From: Cyathus striatus
Lineage: Eukaryota; Basidiomycota; Agaricomycetes; Agaricales; Nidulariaceae
Assembly (NCBI GenBank): GCA_025738555.1
Contig: JAOVFP010000002.1
Location: 2,480,001 to 2,544,000 of the forward strand
Length of the DNA: 64,000 nucleotides
Direction of reading: 5' to 3'
The notes under the pieces were generated by a model that saw only the letters and a list, made by a program, of their open reading frames with translations, did not search any database and had not been told where the DNA came from. This document shows, piece after piece, positions 36,064 to 49,294 of this stretch. A program made the position numbers and the translations under genes. How positions within the stretch are numbered: position 1 is the first letter of the stretch; each line of letters begins with the position of its first letter.

Positions 36064-38045
36064 ATGAAGGACTCACTTCCCCTCCCTACACCGTTTTACC
36101 AGGCCCACGGAGCTGTGACGCCCGGAACTCTCAGGTTTGCTTTACTTACTCTCATCTTGACCACGTGCAAAGAGTGCTGATCATCGACTTTGGCAGTGAG
36201 CGCAGATCGCACTATTTCGACCAATGGACTCCTACCACCCCCTCTGCGCTGCAATGCAACGTAGAAATCTCTATCTCCCTCCAACACCTCGATACCTCCT
36301 CCATCAAACACAAACACAATGAGTCCCAATCCTCTATCCTCGACCAGGTCCCCAACGAGGTTCTCTCAGTCATCATAGAGCACGGGTACTTCGACCGAGA
36401 TGACACTGAAGAACCCGACTCAACCTTCCGCACTACCCTCTCCAAAACCTCCCGCAGGCTGCGTAACGTAGCCCTACATACCCATTCCATCTGGAGCGTC
36501 TTCCATCTTTCCCAGGGAAACATCATCCCTCTCCTCCAAGCTATCCCCGTCTACCTCGCACGCTCCAAAGACTACCCCCTCGATATCCGCATGAACTGCT
36601 TCTGGTCACCAGAATTGACCGATACCATAATGAACTTGTTCATTCCCCACAGCAGACGATGGCGGCACCTGTCAATCACCACTCCCAACACGAACATTTT
36701 GTCTAGCATCAAGAACACCCCTGTGCCGCTCCTCCAGTCTTTCAAGATAAGCCAGTTCTCGTCCAGGCGGAGCGTGGTGATTGACGTGCCCCTGTTCGAT
36801 AATGGCATTGTCCCCGAGCTCTCTTATCTCGTCCTGCGGAATGTCAGCTTGAGCGGATCGCTTCCGTTGCGGAACCTTCGCACGCTCGAGATACGCGGCT
36901 ACGGGATGTGGCCTGCCTATGAGGAGCTTAATCATATTCTCGGTGGATCCGAGACATTGCAGAAGCTCGTGGTGCACGTCAAACCAGGCGACGTACTGCG
37001 CATTGTGGATAGACAAGACAGGGATCCTATACATCTTCCAGCTTTGCATACCTTCGAAGTTCTCACTTCGGAATGGCTCTCCAGAGATATTGCCTCCCTC
37101 ATCCGCCTATTCGCATGCCCACAGTTGAAGTCGTTAACGGTGCAGGATACAGCAGGGTGCTCGACGTCCCACGGACGTCCTATCCTCGAACTCTCAGGCA
37201 AATCCAAGTCAGCTATTGTCCCTTGCCGACCTAGACCCGAAGGCGTAACGAAGCTCTCGGTATGGGCAAGCAGCGTCTTCACTGCCTGGTCCGCCCTCTC
37301 CCCTAGCACGCAGCTGCACACGCTAGAGCTACGCTCAGCAACATGGCCAGATTACACCGACCTGCACCTAATGTGCATGGGACTCCGCTCCCTCGAAATA
37401 CTCATCACAGATATCGACCCTTCCTACGTCCTGCGCGAAGTCAGCCCGGAAGGGCGAGACGGAGCCCTATTGCCTTCCTTGCGCACGCTCGAGGTGTCAG
37501 TTACACGACACATCGACTCGGAGAGGAAGGACGATGACCTTACGAGGTTTATTAAGCTATTTTCTGTGCCTTCGTTGGAGAGCTTGAAGCTTAGGAATTT
37601 AACGGACAATGAATGGAGTGTGATTCTGAAGCACTTCGCGGCGCATATACATGAGTACAGCCGTCTCGCGTCGCTTACTGTTCGTGATATGCCGTATTCG
37701 TTCGCGAGGAAGTGTCCTAGTCCTGTGGAAGCCTTCCCGCGTCTGCGTCATTTGGCACTGCACCGCGCGTCTTCGAATGATTTTATCAAGCACCTCTTGG
37801 TCAATGAGGAGCCAAGTACGAGGGGACTGATGCCTGTCTGGCCGCAGTTGAAGAGTCTGATTATCACTGGGGATGAGAATGTCAGTCGGCCGCTGGTGCA
37901 TTGTGTTATTGTGGCCAGGAAGGCGATGGGCATGCCCATTGGGAAGATGTGTGTCGACGAGGTATTTTTGAGGAATGGGGAGAGTTGGGAATGGTTGAAC
38001 GCCCAGGCGAAGGTTGGACTTGTGAAGGATGTGGATGTGGAGTAG
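36064..38045 (+). CDS. F-box-like protein with leucine-rich C-terminal region
   Basis: Two exons, 36064-36134 and 36197-38045, are joined by a 62-base intron (GTTTGC...GGCAG) in phase 2, giving about 639 residues. After a short leader the protein has ILDQVPNEVLSVIIEHGYFD, a reading typical of basidiomycete F-box-like domains, then SKTSRRLRNVALHTHSIWSV. The remainder has repeated leucine-rich pieces (LRNLRTLEIRGY, LPALHTFEVLTSEWL, LPSLRTLEVSVT, FSVPSLESLKLRNL). F-box proteins present substrates to SCF ubiquitin ligases, and agaric fungi have very large F-box families. The substrate cannot be guessed. The frame is intact. Confidence 0.75.
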
Positions 38046-39600
38046 TTATGTACCATTTAGAAGTTAGATTTTTTGGGATAGATGGATTAGATTACTGTAT
38101 TATATCTTTTCTTACTGATTTTAAAGTAGATTACACAAGTCGCCTTCGCATACTTACATACTTAATTGGATCTTTGAATGGATAGCGACTATATTTTATT
38201 TTAACTACGATAACATGTATCCAAGCAACAATGTGACAGTCAGCATTACAATGAACAATATCATGCCAACATGTAGGCACGCTGAAGACCAAGGTCAGGC
38301 AGTTACTAACGTCCTTCACTCACCTATAATCCATAACGATAAGCAGTCGATAAACGACAGACGAAGCCTGAGGAAGATTTTGTAAGCAAAAAGAAGAATA
38401 ACAATGCAACATAGAATCAGAAGGGGGTGCCCGAAAAATCGAGCTGTGGCGGGCATTTTCGTGCATGGGTAGTACGAAGACCGTCGTGATAAAACATCAT
38501 AAAGTGGCGAGGAAGATATACTCACGCTAAGAACCATCTATCGCATCATCTGATGACCAGGCATTGGAGAGCATAGCTGCATCTGAACAGATAGTTGTCA
38601 GTAAGAATGTTTAAGACGATGGTTCGAAAGGTAGGGTTCAGAATAAAAAGTACAATACAGCCATGGATTTGTCGTCATCGGCCCGCTTGCGCAGACTTCA
38701 GGCGGTAATTCCGTATGTTTCATCTTTAAAAAGTATGAAGAGGATACTCACGTTAACTATTCCCAACACCTAGCTGGAACCCGAACGTGCGAGGCGGGCG
38801 AGGGTTGCAACATGCTCATGTAAGAGATGCAAAGATTACCCGCTCCTCATATCATGAGGATGAGGACCTTGCATCGCGAGCAAAAGATAATCTAATAACA
38901 AGGTATTAGCATGTGTGTCAAGTAACTTCAAGACGAAAAGAAAACCGATCAGTGTAACTATGACAAAATAAAACACATCGCATCAACGTTTGGTAGAACG
39001 AGATGCTAGCGAAAAATAGGAAATTTTTCATCTCTTCGAAAATCCGAAGAAAGAAAGGGGAAGAGAAGACGACACTTACACAGTCACAGTTATAAGGGAC
39101 ATTCGCGACCTTCAAACGCCGTCGCTGTGGTTGGTGGTTGACGAGAACTGAGTATGGTGGGGAACAATGATGGTCATGGCAGAACCGTTCGGAAAATCTG
39201 GATGTTTTTTCGGCTTTTTATGATCTGTATACTCAACCAAATATGCAACAACATTACCACGCCGCACGTGACACTACCCATCCCAGGCTGGGTCGAAAGT
39301 TGAACGTTGAAACTTAACCTGTCTGAGAAACCACTTCGTTGATAATAATGTACGTTTTCTGGAATGGTATATGAGATTTAGTTATTGATGAAATCCACTA
39401 GAAATAGGCTTGCTATGATTATGCTTGAGTAGAGTAACTGCGGCTACTGCGACAACTTGAAGCCGCAACCCTTGAGCAAACCCCAGCTTCAGCTTGTAGA
39501 ATTCTCGTTGAAATTTGTACTGCCACCCGTTATGAAGTCGAAGTATCATTTATCTCTGCGTCTGCGAGTTAATTTAAGGTTCTACTGCCCACCAATCATC
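38046..39600. other. Intergenic; scattered splice-like signals, no gene supported
   Basis: On the minus strand there are several good donors (GTAAGTGTC near 39080, GTAATC near 38842, GTGAGTAT near 38525) and a frame with a hydrophobic helix (HPLLILCCIVILLFAYKIFL, about 38360-38420). I could not join them in one open frame. A small spliced gene or a non-coding transcript is possible. Confidence 0.3.
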
Positions 39601-42600
39601 TTTGCTAGCGTCGCTCATCTCTCCTAAACATTGCTAATGGTTCTGAATGTAGTTCCTTTTCTGGCGCATATGTATAGCTCAAATAGTGTGGTGACCAACG
39701 GCTTCTATGTTGACTAACCAGAACACGCCTCCGAACCACTATATGTCAACCCTGAATCACATCACTGCAAAGAGGCTTCAGGTCTTTGAATTTGGTACGA
39801 AGATGGCCGCGCAGACCACTTGGATCTATCTATATATGTATGAGGTGCAGCATCTTATCCTTCATCTCGACTTGCACTCATCCGTTATCTCCAGCATGTC
39901 GTTGATACTCTACAGGTGATGCAGACAGGCCTGCATGGCTTTAATGTGCTTGTGATATACCCATCCAGTTCAGATTCTAGCTCAAATACGACTGACGTAC
40001 CTTATCCCCTGAACCCCAGCTCCGATTTCCACATAGCCATTCCAGCACTTGAAATCGAAGCTATTTTCTGCGAACATTATGATGACCTGAGCCTGCGGCA
40101 CCGCTTCCGATTGCATCTTCACTTCACAATCTAAGATCGTGCCTTTCCTTTCAAATGGTAGGTCTCTTTCTGAAAATCAACTGGAGGTAACTTATGATGA
40201 TCGATAGCGTTTTAGAGAACTTCGTTTGACTCTGGACGATTGGCTGGCACTGCGAATCCAACGCAATCGAATCGTGGATTCCGACATCATCGTCGTGGAT
40301 TAAGAATTGACCGATACTGGCCACGGGAGAACTCGCCGACCAGATTGTATCGAACCCGCTGGCTGCATCTTTATTTGCCGCTGCAGGACCTTGGATTCAC
40401 GTTCAAATGATAGGCCTCTTACTGAAGTCCCACTATAAGTATACTAATCGAAGTGCATCTAGAGCATCGAATCTCGAGCTTTGTAGTTGACCCTGGGCGC
40501 TTTATTTGCCATATTGCGATTCCAATTAGATCCAAGCATTTTACTTTCATGGATAAAGTACTGACGACGAACTCGCCATAGGGGAAGCAAGGTCATTCTG
40601 ACAAATTACTCCAAAAACGTGTTGACTATTCTTCATTTCACGATCTTGGATCATAGCTTCTCATTAAAGGGTGATTGTCTTTTCTGAAAGCTACCTGAGG
40701 ACATGCTAATCGAGATACATTTACAGAACATCGAAATCCCGAGCTTTGTTTGATCATGGATGATTTGCTTGCCGTACCTGCGATTCTACCTGGATTCAAT
40801 CATCGATTTAGATATTAACGCCATGAATATATAATTCACCGGAGATGCCGACGTACATTAAGCATCCAGTCAGTAACACATGTCTTCCACTCCTGACGGA
40901 CGTCTGTCACTCCGAATCCTTTCACCCAGTTTATCTTTAAATCTTCTCCGATAAACAACCGTCATTGTATCGATGTCATCGGTGACAATTCAACATCCTA
41001 TATTATCTCCATCTATGAATGTCCATTCTCCAGGTGCTAGCGCCCAACTTCCCGCCGGGCTTGACGAAATGTGGAGCATACTTATCTCACCCAATCCCAT
41101 CTAAATCTCTCGCGTAATGAGAAGAGATCCATCTCCAGAAGTCAATCGGTTCTCCATAAATGAAAGCCGCAAATCGCTCGAGCTGGGGTTTCATAACCTG
41201 TTTTATAGATCGGGTCTTTCGGTAGCTTGTTCGACAACCTCCCGCCGGCGTTCTCTTCAGGGGATGAGTGGAGCTACTCTGTTGGATAGTATCCGCTAAT
41301 AGAGCATGGCATCCCTTTCGAAAGGATATAAAGGCAGTCGTTCTGACTGCGAAGGGCAAAGAATGCTGCGGCTGCAGTCCTTTTCTTCGGGATATGAACA
41401 GCTGGCTATTTGCTGTCAGTGGCCTATCCTCGCTTTCCCCATAGGCCCGTGAATTAGACAGTCATCGTATATCCTGCCGGAGGCTAGTATCTTTCACAAG
41501 TCAGTTTCATTCTCTTCTAGCGATTTATAACTCACAGTCTCTCCTGCTTGCGAGGCCGATATTCGTCCCATCTTCAAGGTATTCTCGCCTTAACGTCGCT
41601 GTACCTCGTGCCACGCAAGTCCACGGTTCTACGGCGAATAGCAGCCGGAGAGGATCACGACTTCCATCACGATGACTGACGTCAAGGTTCATGACCTCGC
41701 ACGTTCACATATACAAATACTTTCATCCCCTCTCCCTGCTGCTATAACATCATCATCAGGATAATATCTAGAGTGACCCCGGAACCTCTTACCCAGTGCA
41801 AACGGCATCGGCTTTTCATGAACCTGATCCATATTTATCATCATCGGCTAATCTTAACTGATTGAACGGATTCTCTAAGGTTCTTAACGGCGAGGATCAC
41901 CTGGATATCTTGAAATCTGACGCTCTCCACCAAATTCACATATGGGGATCGGGGAAAGTGTAGAGTTTGCAGGCACTTACGGCACAACAGGTTAGCGGAC
42001 GTTGGTTGTTTGAACACTCCGTTATCATTTCCCGTTCGGGCCTTCAATTCGCAGGACGTGCAGGACGGCGACGGCTTGTTGATGGCCTGTTAACGGGGTT
42101 CTCACAACTCTCTACCCTTCAATCCCGTACAATGTTTACCAACTCCGAGTGCTCGCGCTTCTGAGGTCATGGAGGGGATGTCATGTCGCACCCCGACGTC
42201 CTTGCCATCCGAGCCTCTGGACGTGCCATGTCGTGTACGCTGTTTCCTGTAAGCAGTATCATGAAAGCCAGCGTACGGTTCCCAGATCGACATTCAAGGC
42301 ATATTTGATGAACTCCTGCCGTTCTTATCGCATGACACCTTCGGATGTCGCCACCCTCGCGTCGATAACTCCAGCGGATCTTATTCTTACTCTCGCGCGA
42401 TGTATTATCGCCCTATATCTGTACACCCTGGATCCCGTCTCCGTGAGGGACGCATTTTGGACGCCCATGTGAACGCTCTTTGTAAAACCACGAGTTCAAC
42501 AGCTTGAGGGAGCTTGAGAGCTTCTTCCTCAAACCAACTCTTCCGTCATTATCAAGCGACCGGCAAAAGATTCCATTGGGTTTAATGTTTCCGCTTATCC

Positions 42601-43082
42601 AGCATTTCGCTCCCATCGACGTTGATGCCTAGTTTCAGCTTGAAAATCTCCGTGGGAGCTTAGACGCACCGAAGCGAGTTCCGTGAGCCACGAGAGTAAC
42701 GCGGAACCCCGATGACTGACCTCCCCGCTAGAGAGTCCGGTTGCTTGTAGGCTAGGGAGCAGCAGTGAAGATGTCGAAGGTGTTACATGCAACTAAGACA
42801 ACGTATCGACCATTCTTATCGAAGTGATGGTGCGACTGTAACGTCAACTCGCGGACAGGGCTCACAAGCGATGCGCACTACAATTTTGCGTACGCGGCCT
42901 GAAGACAACTTGCTTTGATCGCGCTTGTTAAACGGAGACAGTGCAGGGGTGAAAACCCGACTTAATTGATATTTTAGGCATAAAAGAAGTCATATTAATA
43001 GTCCAAGGTATAAATAGTTGTACAGGTAAGATATATTCTGCAGATTGTCTTTGCTTCTTAACGCTGTCATTAGCAAACTTTC
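39600..43082. pseudogene. Decayed region, probably old F-box-type gene copies
   Basis: The plus strand has interrupted pieces with an F-box flavour. Near 42280-42340 a frame reads IQGIFDELLPFLSHDTF before it is closed. Near 42500-42560 another reads SLRELESFFLKPTLPSL. Frames change every few dozen codons and no intron set restores them. Three diverged copies of a roughly 255-base unit lie within 40145-40820. The whole stretch looks like relic coding sequence worn down by mutation. The F-box assignment rests on short pieces only. Confidence 0.4.
40145..40820. repeat. Three degenerate copies of an approximately 255-base unit
   Basis: Similar phrases recur at about 40155, 40405 and 40665: AATGGTAGGTCTCTTTCTGA, AATGATAGGCCTCTTACTGA, and a weaker copy ending TGTCTTTTCTGA. 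Each is followed by a run such as CTAATCGA, then a GAGCTTTG or GAACTTCG phrase, then a TTGGCTGGCA or TTTGCTTGCC phrase. Spacing is about 250 and 260 bases. This suggests old tandem duplication. Confidence 0.55.
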
Positions 43083-45419
43083 TCATGCGGGACCGACCAC
43101 AGTGTTTTTGGTCTTAGACAACTTCGAGATCATTTCATCTGAGAATCCCAAATGTGCCTTGACGAGCTCAGGAGGGGTGAGCGCCAACCACTGTGAAATC
43201 TGTTAGTAACAGGGTAATCTTTTTGAAGGGTCTTGCATACCTGGTTCAAGCTAATGTCCTGGAATTTGTCTATAACGCATGGGAGTAAGTCGAAGAAATA
43301 ATCAATATTGCAGGCCATTTACCAGTATTCCAAATTTCCAAGAAGCGGAGGGTAGTGTTCCCAATGTTCTCCACGTAATGACCTATCGCCCAGTTCAGCG
43401 GCGGCATCTTGAATGGAAGCAGACTACATACCCATTGTCGCAGGGACATATCCTATTTATAAGCACCATGGTCAGTATATGGCCTAATTATAAATACAGT
43501 TGTGACAAACCGATATCTCCAGCCTGTGGGTACCCGATAAGCAGTCAGAAACTGTCAAATCACTACGCTAGTTTGTTCTCACCTGGTAGTCAAATGTCCT
43601 CGCGTTTGACTGGGACGCGAAGATGGTCACCCGTGCATTGCCCTCACTATTGATATGTTTATCGTTTATTTATAACTCCGGATCGCGGAAAGAGTACTCA
43701 CATGAAGAAGCTCCATTCGTCTTGTGTAGGGTGCCACTGAGCAACGAATTTTAGGAGCCTGTGGTACTGAAGAAAATATTTAAAGACTCACGTGAAGCTC
43801 TCTGAGTGCTCCCGGTTCGACGGTCACCTCCGCGGCAGCGATTGCTGTTGAGACCGGGAAAATAGTTGAATCCACTACTTTCACAGTGCCTCCACTGAGC
43901 TGGGTTGGCTTGACCTTAGAGAGCGAGAAAGCGAATCCGTTTTCGACAGTTCCTTGTGGGCTCTTTGGAAGATCTCCCTCATCGGTAGGTGGTACTGCGG
44001 GGAAGATGTACAGTTCAGAAGCAGGGACCTTATCGAAAGAGGTGATGTTTCTACAGGGATAGTGTCAGGTTAAATTCATTAGCAGCCTAAATGCGTACGA
44101 ACGTTTGGAAGTTCTTCGCGAGGACTATCGGGACAACACGATCAGTGGGATTTTTCCTTGAGAAAGTAACGATCACTAACCTTCTGCCGGTACATGAGCC
44201 ATCCAGTCAGTTAGCTATACATTGGTAAGACGATATACATATTGACAATGCATTTTAAGTACAACATACCAGGAATGTAGAGTCTTCGCTAAATGCTCCG
44301 TCGTCGAAAACAAGGATAAATTCCGTTCCATCGGGATCGTCACTAGTAGCTTGGAGAGAGTGAGGAATGCCAGGTGGGAAGTACCAGAGGTCTCCTGGGC
44401 TCTGTGCAATAGTAAGCAGGATGACACGTAATCGAATGGAGAAATATGTTTACCACTGTGGCAAGGAAGTTCTTGCCATCAGGATCGACGGCCGTAACTT
44501 GCGTGTTCCCCTTCAGAACGTACGCCCACTATCGAAATAGTTTGAGCATATTGGCTCCGTCATCCAATGTAAAGGTGATCTTACCTCTGCGGTCTTATGC
44601 CAGTGCATCTCACTAAAAACTACCTATGAATTCGAGCACTTCAGGTGAAGACAGGTATACTTACCGTACTGCGCCTGGTTCCAAACGCATGTTTACACTA
44701 GCCATTTCTGCAAGAATTCATTAGAAGCCATACCCCATTCTGTCGCCTCAGAAGCACGTACTCGTTGCCAGAGGCATGACACCAACTATTTATAGTTGTG
44801 AGCGTCAGTTTTCCTAAAACTAAAAATAGAACGCGTACTATTCTCTTGACGAGCCCATCCACCAGTTTGGAGGCGATTGTGACTCAAACTGAACGGCCAT
44901 TTGGCATTGTCACTAAAGTTTTTTTTCACATGGTATGAATAATTTGCCAATGCCAAAAAGATGTACTTACACGTTACCGTGATCGGTGGATGGAGGAGCG
45001 AGTAAATCTGGGTTCTCCTTAACGGTGAACTCGTCGGTGGGGCCGATTACGGTTGCCCCTAGAGAACCTCTTATTGCCTCTGGAGTCCCGGTAGTGTTTA
45101 TATTCCACAGGGGATTGTTCGGGTCGAGTTTGATAAAAGGGACAGTGGCAGAGGATTCCGCGGCACTGCTAGTACCAGATGGAGAACCATCTACTGTCGA
45201 GGAGGCTGCTGACGAAATAGCTGAAGAGATAGCAATGGAAGAGGATACCGCAGAAGCGACGGCAGATGAGAGTGCAATGGAAGAGGCGGCTGAGGCAACA
45301 GCGGGTACAGAAGAAGAAATTGCAACACTGCTGGAGGCAGCGTCTGACGGTACCGCTGGTGCAGCAGACGCCATACCTGCCAACAAGAGTGCGCAGACGC
45401 AAGTTGAAATGCTGATCAT
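43083..45419 (-). CDS. Secreted bicupin oxalate decarboxylase, copy A
   Basis: Oxalate decarboxylases convert oxalate to formate and CO2 with manganese; fungal ones are often secreted. The protein starts with a signal peptide ([20 protein letters not shown]), then about 65 residues almost only Ser, Ala and Val. The catalytic part follows: [48 protein letters not shown], the first cupin motif EMHWHKTAE, then [11 protein letters not shown] and [15 protein letters not shown]. The second cupin begins [12 protein letters not shown] and [11 protein letters not shown] across an intron, so both metal-binding His motifs are present. It ends [20 protein letters not shown] with TVVGPA. There are many introns of about 50 bases. 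It lies 3.9 kb from a paralogue in the same orientation. Confidence 0.88.
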
Positions 45420-48400
45420 CGTGTTCAGGGCTGGAGCTGGAGTTAAGAACTTGAGAGAAGTGATTGTAACTTGGATTGAAAGTCGTGAATCTATGCTCCT
45501 TTTATAATGAAACGCAATGTGTTATTTGCAGGAAAGACAAAGAAAAATTACTCCTAATACACATCAATTAACAGAGACTCGCGGAGTCAGGGATCCCGTT
45601 TTCGCCCACACCGTCCTAGTATTTCCACACGTAATACCTTCGGGATGCACCACATGTTAGTGTCTGAGGATCCACAAAGTAAACTTACTGACTATTCTGG
45701 CAATGGAACGTACACTCACCGTTTCTACACGAGATTTTGGCAATTTTGGAATGATAGCATTGTAAGCCACACGAGCAGAGAAAAGCAACAACCGAAAATA
45801 GACTTGAGATTTCATACGATGGCGCTGGCGTAGGATACCATAGATCGTGCTCCTTCGGGAAACACTGCAACAGGCTATTCTCCCGCACCAGATGGCTGAA
45901 ATACACCATGTATGACATAGTGCCATCGGCACGACCCTCAGGGAGCTCGGCGGAACTTCCAAGAAGTTACCCGCCGGGGAAGCTTGAAAAGAGATGACGA
46001 AGAACCAAAACACGGAACAGTGCTCCCTTGAGAAGTACAAAAATAACGAGGGGATGGATAATTATATCTCGGACCAAATGGACGAATTTTAACATCCAAT
46101 GATTGGTAGATAAATATAGAAGATTCCGTTTGCGTTCTCGTAATCGACGAACAGATATGGGTTGAAGAAAGGTTGTTCAAGACGACTTCTGTGCTTTGTC
46201 TCCGAAGAGTGACGACTTACGAACGGTAATGTGGCTTCGTCGTTAACGTCATGTGGAGGACACCCTCGTTGCATAGTCTTTGTAGTAGATGAGGAACCCA
46301 TATGATGAAAAGCGTTCCTCGAATAATTTCCGACTAGTAAGGTATACGATAATGCACATCATTTCCACGGTCAACGTGAGCAGTTGGGTTACGCTGGCAA
46401 TAGGTAAATAGTCCCTAGTTGTCTGTATAGCAGATTGAACCGGAGACCGAAACGCCACTCCACAAATGTGACCAAGACATGCCGATTTCTTAATGCGAAC
46501 TATGTAGCCGTAGAAGGGAAAGAAGTTAGGAAGGCCACAATGCAACATGACGGCGACTCTGTGACCGGTAAACGGATCGAAAGCCTCAGATAAAAATAGA
46601 AGAGCATATCGTCCTCTTTAGCAGTTGGCAAGAGATTGTTATCGGCTAGGAATAACTCTTTTCGAGAGGTGTTCGGCAGGATATTGAGCTCGGAAAATCT
46701 AGCAATCTCGACCACTGTGACGAATAGCAGGATTCCATGCCACAATAGAACCTGGAGGAACATGATCATCTCATCGGCGCGATTAACGGCGAATGCGTAC
46801 TCATGACCAGCCCCCTTTCGCTATAGGACTCTTCTGATTTCTGTAACAAAAGTTCGTAGGCACAACGTAGGCATATGAAACGTTACATGATTGCGAAACT
46901 CACATGCGTATCTCGGCAGCTATCAACCCTAGAACGAGGTATGGTTACGGCTTGTAATACCACATAACTCTATCACATATGCGTGAACTTACGATATCAT
47001 AGACAGGTATGAAGTTCAGCACAAAATGATAGAAGATTTGGATGACTTACGAACAACTTACGAAATTAAAGAGCTTATCGATTGTCCATGCAGGTCGGCC
47101 GTACCATCTACTATCACTTAGATGCATAGAGTGAAGGTGCGCCGCCTCCCTAAGCCGTTGAAGTCGCACAAGCATATATAGAATATTAGTTTGACTGCTA
47201 TTGGCAAGAGCGTAAACTGAGTATTCATTTACCAAGTTCTTGAAATGAATTTTGCAGCTAGTCGATAACCACGTGTCAAGTTCAGGCACATACGTACACA
47301 TAGACAAACAACAAATATGTTTAAAAATAAATCACCGCTGTTTCTCGCGCTGCGCGCATCATGGCACGCACATTGCACTGCGCATGTGGACAGTGGTATC
47401 AGAGGAGTCGCCCTTACTCGCCGCCACCAGCCACCACCATTCACGTACACATATGACAGGTAAAGCTTGAACAGATGTAATAGGACCTCCTTAAGTAAAA
47501 TATCTGTATTAGTGCAGAGAATAATGCTACCACCCCAGATTTCCAGCGTCTCGGTGAATTGTGTTCTTTATCAACCAGTATTTATTGAGAATTTACGTAC
47601 TTTACTATTGTGATATTGAAGTATATGGACAGTTTTTGACTGATCCGCTACATGCCCGTTGAATTACAATATAATAGCAAGAACCAGTAGCAGGTAATGC
47701 GGAATTCAGGTTAAGATCTGGCTGTAGAGTGAGAAGTTGTGGAAAGTATCTTCAATGGATAAGCGAAGCGCAAATGTATCAGGACGGTGGTCTCAAATAC
47801 TTAGTACATGAACTGGCATAAAATACTCAGAGTTATAAAAGAGTTTAATACACACCTTTGGTAGACAATATAGTAGCGAGTGCAAGGAGACTTGTCAAAA
47901 TTCGGATGCTGTAGGATCGTCTTTGACAAGCATTTATTCCTAGTGAGTAGTAATCTATCACTGACCACTGTAAAACATGTATGTTATAAGTTAAATAGAC
48001 AGATCAGCGCTTCTCTTTCCTAAAACCCCCACGTCAATCAAAATTCCCTTATTTTATACCTACAAAAATTCACAGCATACTACTCCGGTTCCAATAAGCC
48101 GCCGTTCTCAGGAACAGCGGCGTTGCCAATTCTTGTGGAAGTGAAGCGTGATCAATTTATCTTAGGAAGTTCCCATCGTATCATTATATCAATCCTGAGT
48201 TCCAGGATTCGCGGCATTTTATCGTAGGATTCTAGATACCCCTCTCAGATTTCACAACTATTTCTTGCTCATGTCCCGATACGAATTCCATTCTGTATGT
48301 AGAAGTTAATACAGGACCCCAACCGTTCCCCCCCATATAGAACATTAGTCTCCGCCTTTTCCCTGTAGGCAACGTTAGATAGAACTTAGGAGTAAGATAT

Positions 48401-49294
48401 AGTAAGGTAATAGACATCTTAAAGGCATGTAATGCCGGAATGCCGCATAATAGAGTATAAGTAATCGAGATAAGGAACACTGAGGATGTTTTCTGTTATA
48501 GATCTTGTCAAACAGCGAAGCTTGGAGATGATCTCTTTCACTTAATTTGAAATCATGGAAGATAGCCGTCGGACCCAACGGAGATTATGAGGCTGACAGG
48601 CACCATTAATTTGGTGCATCTCAAAAGATACCTTCAGTAGAACTGTATATTGCCTCGTACCTTAAATAACCCTTCTTATAAATGCTGATTCGCCTTTCTC
48701 TTGAAACTCGAACTGTCCTTTCAATGTCGTAACTACTTATACAATTATTTCCCAAGTATGATACCGAAAGTCACTGGAAGCATGGCACTGCAAAGTACAA
48801 GACTCATATCGCGCTTTTATCGCGAGCCTGCGTCATGCTATTCGATGATGTTATTGATGTAATGAGATACATCATGTCAGTGCGTGAACATTGTTAAAGA
48901 CACTTTATGTTCGACAGCTGAACTTGAAACTTGAAGTCGAGTTCCTATATATGGTCAGACTTATTTTTATCAGTGGGCGCTAATGATAAATCTAGCTCAA
49001 ACTTCAAGTCGGACTTCAACACAAGTTTGAACTCGAGGATAGTTATGTACCATTATAATTGTAACTCGCAACCGATAATCATCTTGTAAAGTACTTATGA
49101 ATTTCATCACTAGTAGATTGAGAAAAACTTGCAGAAGAGTTGCATCACACAGTGAATAAGGAAGACAGGCATATATTTATACACTGAGACATAGATACAC
49201 AGATACACAAGCTTCAACCAATTATATCGTACAAAGTTCGTTATTACTACTTCAATGAATGATATTAATTTATCACAGAGAGTAGTGATCGCGT
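45420..49294. other. Region between the two oxalate decarboxylases
   Basis: The first 1.9 kb contains the remains of a multi-exon membrane-protein gene (listed separately). From about 47500 to 49290 no coding frame is credible. Bases 48905-49035 are rich in ACTTGAA/TTCAAGT words like those at the window start. The final 200 bases are the 3' flank of copy B. Confidence 0.5.
45685..47310 (-). pseudogene. Putative multi-span membrane protein gene, uncertain or decayed
   Basis: Minus-strand pieces look coding and hydrophobic: WYGRPAWTIDKLFNF (about 47060-47105), FYHFVLNFIPVYDI, LGLIAAEIRI, VLLWHGILLFVTVVEIARFS (near 46725) and SVTQLLTLTVEMMCIIVYLT (near 46360). Donors such as GTAAGTTC and GTGAGTTT stand between some of them. 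A 46-base exon or intron arrangement can be imagined, but the pieces around 46500 change frame without a clear intron. The family is not recognised. It could be a live gene with unusual splicing or a relic. Confidence 0.3.

Noticed and set aside
38316..39115. Possible small multi-exon gene on the minus strand, considered as a pheromone precursor or small membrane protein
   Set aside because: Good donors exist, but no combination of exons stayed open, and no CaaX end was found.
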